A DNA stretch of 28,250 nucleotides, from the NCBI GenBank assembly GCA_900541555.1, contig UQKE01000028.1:1-28250 (forward strand). Reading direction: 5' to 3'. This document shows positions 22,580 to 28,250 of the stretch, piece after piece. The stretch comes from an uncultured Porphyromonadaceae bacterium (GTDB lineage Bacteria > Bacteroidota > Bacteroidia > Bacteroidales > Muribaculaceae). Within the stretch, counting starts at the first letter, position 1; every line of letters begins with the position of its first letter. The notes under the pieces were generated by a model. It saw only the letters and a list, made by a program, of their open reading frames with translations, did not search any database and was not told the origin of the DNA. The position numbers were made by a program, and so were the translations under genes.

Positions 22580-22990
22580 ATGACAAATCGATATATTTAT
22601 GAATTGGAAATGCAAGTTCGTGATTATGAGCTTGATTCTGAAGGCATTGTGAACAACGCAAATTATTTGCATTATTTTGAACATACGCGCCATTCGTTTT
22701 GCAAGGAAAATGGGATTTCTTTTTGGGAAATGCAAGAAAAGGGAATCATTCCCGTGTTGAATAAAATTGAAGTGGAATATAAAACGCCATTGCGGAGCGG
22801 GGATGTCTTTATAAGCAAATTGAGTCTGGAACGCAAAGGGGTGCGGTTTGTTTTCCACCAAGTAATTGAGAAGAAAACAGGAGAATGTGTCGCAGACGCG
22901 CTTGTCAGCTGCGTTTGCATAGAAAATGGGCGTCTTGGCAGGGGCGATTTGTTGGCAGAAGTATTTAGCCCTTTTTTATCGACTAAATGA
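22580..22990 (+). CDS. acyl-CoA thioesterase, hot-dog fold (YbgC/FadM-like)
   Basis: A 136-residue cytoplasmic hot-dog-fold enzyme that hydrolyses acyl-CoA or acyl-ACP thioesters. The family signature is clear in VRDYELDSEGIVNNANYLHYFEHTR (13-37), with Asp19 in the position of the catalytic aspartate. The central strand pair (VEYKTPLRSGDVF and GVRFVFHQVIEKKTGE) completes the fold. Its stop overlaps the dprA start (ATGA), so the two genes are co-translated although their functions are unrelated. The physiological substrate is unknown. Confidence 0.9.
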   Translation: MTNRYIYELEMQVRDYELDSEGIVNNANYLHYFEHTRHSFCKENGISFWEMQEKGIIPVLNKIEVEYKTPLRSGDVFISKLSLERKGVRFVFHQVIEKKTGECVADALVSCVCIENGRLGRGDLLAEVFSPFLSTK

Positions 22991-24093
22991 TATTCCCGAC
23001 TGCATATCAAATAGCATTTTCTTCCATAAAAGGACTTGCTGTGGAGACGGCTTCAAAGCTGCTTGAAGTGGTGGGGTCGGAAGAGCGTTTTTTCTGCTTG
23101 CCGGAAAAGGAACTTCGTGAGAAGTTCGGTTTGCATGGAGAGGTGGCGACAAGCAAATATCGCGACGCTTTGGTGGAAAAAGCTGAAAAAGAGTTGGCAT
23201 ATATACAAGATAAGGGCATTGCGGCATATTATTTTACAGAAAAGGGATATCCTGCGCGATTGCTTGCTGCCTCCGACGCTCCAATGCTGCTGTATGCGAA
23301 AGGCGAATGCGACTTAAATGCAGGGTATGTTGTCGGTGTCGTCGGCACGCGCCGTGCGACGACTTATGGATTGCGCCAATGCAGGGAATTGGTTGCCGGT
23401 TTGAAAGAAGCGTTAGGGGAACATGTCGTCATAGTCAGCGGTTTGGCGTATGGCATCGATGTTGCTGCTCATCTTGCGGCGATGGAAGCGGGACTTCCCA
23501 CAGTTGCTGTCATGGCTCATGGGCTGGATATGATTTATCCGGCACAGCATCGCTCGATTGCTGTAGATATTGTGAGAAAAGGTGGCGCCATTGTGACTGA
23601 ATATGGCAAGCAAACTCGTGTCCATCGCTCGAATTTCCTTGCGCGCAATCGAATTATTGCCGGCTTGTCGGATTGTGTGGTTGTGGTTGAGTCGGCAACA
23701 AAGGGCGGGGCGCTGGTTACCGCGAATATAGCGCAAAATTATGGACGAGATGTTTTTGCGTTTCCGGGACGAACGGACGACGCCTATTCTTTGGGTTGCA
23801 ATGCATTGATTCGCAAAAATGTGGCAGCATTGATTTGCAATGCCGGTGAATTGATTGATATGATGGGGTGGGAGCGATTGTCGCGGCCAATAGAGAAATC
23901 GTTATTTATTGAGTTGACGGAAGAGGAGCAGAAGGTGGTTGATTCTTTTAGGGAAGAAATCGTAAATGTAAATGAATTGTGCATATCGGCTAATATGATG
24001 ATACATAAATTGTTGAGTTGCCTTTTCGAACTCGAAGGGAAAGGTGTTGTGGAAGCGTTGCCGGGAAACATGTATCGACTTATAAAAAAATAA
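22987..24093 (+). CDS. dprA: DNA-processing protein DprA (Smf)
   Basis: A 368-residue protein that binds incoming single-stranded DNA and loads RecA during natural transformation. An N-terminal helical region (about 1-75) precedes the Rossmann-like core: VVGVVGTRRATTYG (115-128), SGLAYGIDVAAH (151-162), FLARNRIIAGLSD (217-229), ESATKGGALVTANIA (235-249) and FPGRTDDAYSLGCNALI (259-275). A C-terminal winged-helix segment (about 310-368) is present. It is 4 nt overlapped with the thioesterase gene. DprA occurs widely in bacteria not known to be competent, so competence is not implied. Confidence 0.96.
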   Translation: MIFPTAYQIAFSSIKGLAVETASKLLEVVGSEERFFCLPEKELREKFGLHGEVATSKYRDALVEKAEKELAYIQDKGIAAYYFTEKGYPARLLAASDAPMLLYAKGECDLNAGYVVGVVGTRRATTYGLRQCRELVAGLKEALGEHVVIVSGLAYGIDVAAHLAAMEAGLPTVAVMAHGLDMIYPAQHRSIAVDIVRKGGAIVTEYGKQTRVHRSNFLARNRIIAGLSDCVVVVESATKGGALVTANIAQNYGRDVFAFPGRTDDAYSLGCNALIRKNVAALICNAGELIDMMGWERLSRPIEKSLFIELTEEEQKVVDSFREEIVNVNELCISANMMIHKLLSCLFELEGKGVVEALPGNMYRLIKK

Positions 24094-24103
24094 CATCTTT
24101 AAA

Positions 24104-24135
24104 TTTGGAGAGTTGCGCGAAATGCTATAATTTTG
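24104..24135 (+). promoter_or_regulatory. promoter of the crp/fnr-prfC operon
   Basis: TTTG (24104-24107), 20 nt, then TAATTTTG (24128-24135), a full match to the Bacteroidetes -33/-7 pattern. The ATG is 37 nt past the -7 box. Confidence 0.65.
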
Positions 24136-24172
24136 TGCTGTAAAACATAATTGTATAGCGGTTTGCTTTCAG

Positions 24173-24874
24173 ATGATTTCAAGAGACGCGTTAGAGAAAG
24201 TAATTAAGGAAGATTTGGCCGGCATATGGAATGTGCTGACTCCGGAAGATAAAAGAGTTGTAGTTGAGAATTTTACGATTCACAATTACAAGCGGAATCA
24301 GATTATTTATGCAGAAAAAGAAACGCCGGAATATCTTTGGTGCCTTTTAAAAGGAAAGGTGAAAAAATATAAAGAAGGCATTGGCGGCCGGCAGCAAATC
24401 ATACGATTGATTCGTCCGATCCAGTATTTCGGACATCGTGCTTATTTTGCCAACGAGCCGTATGTTTCAGGTGCTATTGCCATGGAGCCATCCGAAGTAG
24501 GGACAATCCCCATGAAAATTGTCTCGCAGTTGATAGACGGAAATAGGCAATTGGCATGGTTTTTTATCCATGAGTTGTCGCACAATTTAGGCCGTTCGGA
24601 CACAAAAATTGTGAATCTGACGCAAAAACATATTCGTGGACGGTTGGCAGAAGCATTGTCGTTGTTGATCGACAATTATGGATTTGAGGATGATGGCGAA
24701 ACGCTGAATATTTATATGTCGCGGGAAGATTTGGCGAATTTATCGAACATGACTACGTCAAATGCCATTCGCACGCTTTCCGCATTCGTCAACGAGCATG
24801 TCATTGTCGTAGATGGCCGCCGCATTAAGATTTTAAACGAACCAATGCTCCGAAAAATTAGCAAATTCGGATAG
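24173..24874 (+). CDS. Crp/Fnr-family transcriptional regulator
   Basis: A 233-residue regulator with an N-terminal cyclic-nucleotide-binding-type beta-roll (about 20-125; LWCLLKGKVKKYKEG is typical), a long dimer helix, and a C-terminal winged helix-turn-helix (about 155-221, including MSREDLANLSNMTTSNAIRT). No N-terminal cysteine cluster is seen, so it is not an Fnr-type iron-sulfur sensor. The FGHRAYFANEPYVSG region does not look like the cAMP-binding cassette either, so the ligand, if any, is unknown. It starts a likely four-gene operon. Confidence 0.9.
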   Translation: MISRDALEKVIKEDLAGIWNVLTPEDKRVVVENFTIHNYKRNQIIYAEKETPEYLWCLLKGKVKKYKEGIGGRQQIIRLIRPIQYFGHRAYFANEPYVSGAIAMEPSEVGTIPMKIVSQLIDGNRQLAWFFIHELSHNLGRSDTKIVNLTQKHIRGRLAEALSLLIDNYGFEDDGETLNIYMSREDLANLSNMTTSNAIRTLSAFVNEHVIVVDGRRIKILNEPMLRKISKFG

Positions 24875-24879
24875 CAAGC

Positions 24880-25437
24880 ATGATCGCCGCTGATAAGCTT
24901 CGGAATGAAAATATTGCCGAATACTTGCTGTATATGTGGCAGGTAGAAGATTTGTTGCGCGCTTGCGATTTGGATATTGCGAAAGTGAAAGAGCGGTTGA
25001 TAGACTGCTGCTCGGTTGATGACGCGACAAAGTCGGTTGTAGAAGAATGGTATGCAAATTTGATTGAAATGATGCGCCTTGAAGGCGTTAAGGAAAAAGG
25101 CCATCTTCAAATCAATCAGAATATTATTATCCAATTGACGGATTTGCACTTGATGCTTCTAAAAAGCCCGAAATTTCCGGAATATACAGCTGAATTTTAT
25201 CAAGTATTGCCTATCATAGTGGAACTGAGAGCAAAAGCCGGCAACAGCAAATGTGGAGAAATTGAAACATGTTTTAATGCGTTGTATGGCATGTTGATGA
25301 TGCGTTTGCAAAAGAAAGAGATATCGGGAGACACTGAAAATGCGATGAAGCAAATCTCAAAATTCGTGTCATTGCTGGCTTCATATTATCATAAAGATAG
25401 GCAGCAACCGATATTCGATAAGGAAGATTATCAATAA
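24880..25437 (+). CDS. DUF4924-like helical protein of unknown function
   Basis: A 185-residue protein with no signal peptide or membrane segment, apparently almost all helical. The opening [26 protein letters not shown] and the ending [17 protein letters not shown] resemble the Bacteroidetes family DUF4924. No catalytic motif is recognisable. It lies 5 nt after the Crp/Fnr gene and 10 nt before prfC, so it is probably made with a regulator and a release factor, but no function can be assigned. Confidence 0.8.
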   Translation: MIAADKLRNENIAEYLLYMWQVEDLLRACDLDIAKVKERLIDCCSVDDATKSVVEEWYANLIEMMRLEGVKEKGHLQINQNIIIQLTDLHLMLLKSPKFPEYTAEFYQVLPIIVELRAKAGNSKCGEIETCFNALYGMLMMRLQKKEISGDTENAMKQISKFVSLLASYYHKDRQQPIFDKEDYQ

Positions 25438-25447
25438 AAGAATAGAC

Positions 25448-27028
25448 GTGAGCACATTAGAAGATGAAATAAGAAGAAGGCGTACGTTTGCCATTATCAG
25501 CCATCCCGATGCCGGAAAAACAACTTTGACCGAGAAACTTCTTTTGTTTGGGGGGGCGATCCATGTGGCAGGCGCCGTCAAATCCAACAAAATTAAAAAG
25601 ACAGCTACGTCCGATTGGATGGAGATTGAGAAACAACGGGGTATTTCCGTTGCGACATCAGTCATGGGATTTGATTATGGCGATTATAAAATAAATATAC
25701 TCGACACGCCGGGACACCAAGATTTCGCAGAAGACACTTATCGGACTTTGACCGCTGTGGATAGCGTCATTATCGTAGTGGATGTTGCCAAAGGCGTTGA
25801 GCAACAGACAAGAAAGTTGATGGAGGTGTGTCGTATGCGGAAAACGCCTGTGATTATATTTGTCAATAAGTTGGACAGGGAAGGACGGGATCCATTTGAT
25901 ATCCTTGACGAATTGGAAAGCGAATTGAAAATTAAAGTGCGCCCTCTTAGCTGGCCTATAAATATTGGCGCGCATTTCAAAGGCGTTTATAATATCTATG
26001 AACATTCGTTGGACTTGTTTACGCCCAACAAGCAGCGAGTGACGGAACGTGTGGAAATCAGCGATGTCAATGATAAGATTATCGACGAGGCAGTCGGCGA
26101 AGCTGATGCTCGTAGGCTACGTGACGATTTGGAATTGATAGATGGCGTGTATCCAGAGTTCAATGAATCGGATTATTTGCATGGCATTGTCGCTCCTGTG
26201 TTTTTTGGCTCGGCATTGAATACGTTTGGTGTCAAAGAGCTATTGGATTGTTTTGTGAAAATAGCGCCTTGTCCTCAACCGGTATCTGCCGAAGAACGAA
26301 TAGTTACTCCGTCAGAACCTGAATTTTCCGGTTTTGTGTTTAAAATACATGCCAACATGGACCCGAATCATCGCAGTTGCATAGCATTTGTGAAAGTATG
26401 TTCGGGAAAATTTGAAAGAAATGTCTATTATAAGCACGTCAGATCCGGAAAAATGATGCGATTTGCCGCTCCGACAGCTTTTATGGCACAAAAGAAATCT
26501 GTGGTCGACGAGGCTTTTCCCGGTGATATCGTAGGTATTCCCGATACAGGCAATTTTAAAATTGGCGACACGTTGACATCCGGCGAAGAGTTGCATTTTA
26601 GGGGATTGCCAAGTTTCTCGCCGGAAATGTTCAAATATATAGAAAATTCCGACCCGATGAAGACAAAGCAACTCAATAAAGGAATTGAGCAGCTGATGGA
26701 TGAGGGCGTGGCACAATTGTTTGTCAACCAGTTCAATGGTCGCAAACTTATCGGGACTGTCGGCCAATTGCAATTTGAGGTGATTCAATATCGCTTGCTG
26801 CATGAATATGGCGCGCAGTGTCGGTGGGAGCCTGTTAACTTATATAAGGCATGTTGGATTGAAAGCGATGATTCCGACGCATTGGAAGCATTCAAAAAAC
26901 GCAAACATCAATTTATGGCTCTTGATAAGGACGGTCGTGATGTGTTTCTTGCCGATTCCAACTATGTGTTGCAAATGGCGCAGAGCGATTTCCCAAAAAT
27001 TCGTTTCCATTTCACTTCTGAATTTTAA
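25448..27028 (+). CDS. prfC: peptide chain release factor 3
   Basis: A 526-residue GTPase that removes RF1/RF2 from the ribosome after peptide release. The G1 loop is HPDAGKTT (19-26), G3 is DTPGH (86-90) and G4 is NKLD (140-143). The QRGISVATS switch I segment and the [26 protein letters not shown] block are characteristic of RF3 rather than EF-G. Length agrees with E. coli RF3 (529 residues). The start is a GTG, 10 nt after the DUF4924 stop. No ATG is available at the correct N-terminus. Confidence 0.97.
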   Translation: MSTLEDEIRRRRTFAIISHPDAGKTTLTEKLLLFGGAIHVAGAVKSNKIKKTATSDWMEIEKQRGISVATSVMGFDYGDYKINILDTPGHQDFAEDTYRTLTAVDSVIIVVDVAKGVEQQTRKLMEVCRMRKTPVIIFVNKLDREGRDPFDILDELESELKIKVRPLSWPINIGAHFKGVYNIYEHSLDLFTPNKQRVTERVEISDVNDKIIDEAVGEADARRLRDDLELIDGVYPEFNESDYLHGIVAPVFFGSALNTFGVKELLDCFVKIAPCPQPVSAEERIVTPSEPEFSGFVFKIHANMDPNHRSCIAFVKVCSGKFERNVYYKHVRSGKMMRFAAPTAFMAQKKSVVDEAFPGDIVGIPDTGNFKIGDTLTSGEELHFRGLPSFSPEMFKYIENSDPMKTKQLNKGIEQLMDEGVAQLFVNQFNGRKLIGTVGQLQFEVIQYRLLHEYGAQCRWEPVNLYKACWIESDDSDALEAFKKRKHQFMALDKDGRDVFLADSNYVLQMAQSDFPKIRFHFTSEF

Positions 27029-27039
27029 TCTGACGCATT

Positions 27040-28122
27040 ATGAAATGTAGGGTATTGTTATTGTTTTTTATTGTCGTTTCGGTTTTGGAGGCCGCTGCCT
27101 GCACGTCGGCTATTGTTTCAGGAAAGTTGACATCCAATGGTCGCCCGATATTATGGAAGCATCGAGATACAAGCGATCTTAATAATAAGGTGGCTCGAAT
27201 AGAGTACGATGGCAAAATCCCATTTGTGGCGTTGTTCAATAGCTCGGATAAGGAGTGTAGGGAGGCTTGGATTGGAATGAACGAAAGCGGATTCGCAATT
27301 ATGAACACAGCTTCGTATAATTTAAAAAACGACACTGTATCCGATATGGACAAAGAAGGATTGCTTATGAGCATAGCTTTGTCGGAATGTCGCACTGTCG
27401 ACGATTTTGCAACATTGCTTGATTCTCTTCCAAAGCCTTTGGGCGTAGAAGCGAATTTCGGAGTAATCGATGCGTATGGGGGAGCTGCGTATTTTGAAAC
27501 AAATAATTGGGAATATGAGCGATTCAATGTCGATGATACGGAAGAGGGGTATCTGATCCGCACCAATTATTCGAAATCCGGCAGAAAAGGAGAAGGATAT
27601 GGTTATATAAGGGAACAAAATGCAGAACATCTGTTGGCGCCCTATATCGCGAATCATTCTGTGACGCCTGCTGTTTTTACAGAGGTCTTGTCACGCTCTT
27701 TTTATCATTCTTTAATCGACAAGGATTTTGAGCACGATACGGTAGAATGGGTCGTAGACAGGGATTTCATTCCGCGCCGGATATCCTCTGCGTCGGTGGC
27801 GATAGAAGGTGTTGTCGCTTCTGAAAATACCACGGATGCCGTTATGTGGACGGTGTTGGGCTATCCGCCCTGTGGCATTGTTTATCCCGTGACAGTCGAT
27901 TCGGTGCCGGAAGAATTGCAGGCAGATCCTCAGACCGGTATGGCGCCGGCTTGCGATCGCGCGAATGCTTTGAAAAGCGAAGTTTTCCCAATGGAGAAAG
28001 ATAATGGCGAGAACTATTTGAATATAAACGCTCTTTTTAATGAAGAAGGCACCGGAATCAGTCAAAAATGCAAAGAAAAAAGCATAAATGTTTATCGTGA
28101 GAGAGGCATTGTGTTGAGGTGA
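27040..28122 (+). CDS. secreted Ntn-hydrolase (C45/C59/C69-like amidase or acyltransferase)
   Basis: A 360-residue exported protein. After a hydrophobic signal (residues 1-20) comes CTSAIVSGKLTSNGRPILWKHRD, in which Cys21 would be the N-terminal nucleophile of an Ntn-hydrolase once the signal is removed, and an Arg/Asp-rich segment follows. WIGMNESGFAIMNTASYN (77-94) resembles the core of penicillin acylase, choloylglycine hydrolase and AAT families. These cleave or form amide bonds (bile salts, acyl peptides, lipoamino acids); which family applies cannot be settled by eye. The AAAC sequence could also be read as a lipobox. It starts 11 nt after the prfC stop. Confidence 0.75.
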   Translation: MKCRVLLLFFIVVSVLEAAACTSAIVSGKLTSNGRPILWKHRDTSDLNNKVARIEYDGKIPFVALFNSSDKECREAWIGMNESGFAIMNTASYNLKNDTVSDMDKEGLLMSIALSECRTVDDFATLLDSLPKPLGVEANFGVIDAYGGAAYFETNNWEYERFNVDDTEEGYLIRTNYSKSGRKGEGYGYIREQNAEHLLAPYIANHSVTPAVFTEVLSRSFYHSLIDKDFEHDTVEWVVDRDFIPRRISSASVAIEGVVASENTTDAVMWTVLGYPPCGIVYPVTVDSVPEELQADPQTGMAPACDRANALKSEVFPMEKDNGENYLNINALFNEEGTGISQKCKEKSINVYRERGIVLR

Positions 28123-28128
28123 TGAGCG

Positions 28129-28250
28129 ATGATAGAGACCAACGTATATAAGTTGGCAGCAGGCGCGTATATGCGCGAACTTTTCAGCTGTTATTTAAGA
28201 CGAAAATGGTATTTGTTCGTTTTAGTAGCATGCCCTTGGTTCTTGCTCTC
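28129..28250 (+). CDS. partial ORF, start of a membrane protein (runs off the window)
   Basis: An open frame from the ATG at 28129 to the window edge (40 codons). It starts 6 nt after the stop of the Ntn-hydrolase gene, so it is probably the next gene of the operon. The visible part has a short polar start (MIETNVYKLAAGAYMRELFS), a basic YLRRKW cluster, then the beginning of a hydrophobic segment (LFVLVACPWFLL), as expected for an inner-membrane protein. The rest is outside the window, so the family is not known. Another ATG at 28122 hits a stop after nine codons. Confidence 0.55.
   Translation, partial: MIETNVYKLAAGAYMRELFSCYLRRKWYLFVLVACPWFLL

Noticed and set aside
22373..22861. 162-codon minus-strand frame across the cdsA-thioesterase spacer
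   Set aside because: Most of it is antisense to the thioesterase coding region and the rest crosses candidate promoters. Its composition is unlike a real protein.

Overview
The window looks like chromosomal DNA from a member of the Bacteroidetes, most likely the order Bacteroidales. Four observations support this. Gene starts lack strong Shine-Dalgarno sequences. Many start regions carry the Bacteroidetes sigma-ABfr-type promoter (TTG or TTTG, about 19-21 nt, then TAnnTTTG). The omega subunit is of the Rpb6-like Bacteroidetes type and sits directly downstream of a BamD-like lipoprotein. A DUF4924-type protein is present. No phage, insertion sequence, CRISPR array, tRNA or rRNA gene was seen. 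Coding density is very high and most of the content is housekeeping.

Layout. (1) Positions 1-211 hold two direct copies of a 44-nt near-palindromic repeat, a small hairpin, a terminator-like hairpin and a candidate promoter. (2) 212-2423 (+): an overlapping SGNH-hydrolase/MBOAT acyltransferase pair, probably an O-acetylation module for a surface glycan. (3) 9071-2425 (-): a seven-gene operon for a YbhGFSR-like ABC-2 exporter, consisting of a TetR regulator, TolC-like outer-membrane factor, HlyD-like lipoprotein adaptor, two ATPases and two permeases. A candidate operator lies between its promoter and the first start codon. (4) 10925-9219 (-): glnS with its own promoter and two terminators in tandem. 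(5) 14143-11070 (-): acyltransferase, membrane metallophosphoesterase, folK and a small DUF1232-like membrane protein. (6) 15922-14206 (-): a PASTA protein and an RluD-type pseudouridine synthase. (7) 17212-16038 (-): bamD and rpoZ, ending in a terminator. (8) 17470-18807 (+): gdhA, which shares a bidirectional terminator with the convergent operon cdsA-purM-mltF (9), 22295-18891 (-). (10) 22580-24093 (+): a hot-dog thioesterase and dprA. (11) 24173-28122 (+): a Crp/Fnr regulator, a DUF4924 protein, prfC and a secreted Ntn-hydrolase, followed by a partial ORF that runs off the window.

No clearly new multi-gene system is visible. The observations most worth a second look are: the exporter's two ATPases, which have complementary defects predicting an asymmetric heterodimer with one degenerate ATP site; the repeat/hairpin cluster ahead of the O-acetylation genes; the candidate TetR operator overlaying a compact promoter/terminator region; an unusually short FolK; and an Ntn-hydrolase whose catalytic Cys lies exactly at a signal-peptide cleavage or lipidation site. 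Functional assignments come from motif recognition by eye; no database search was run.
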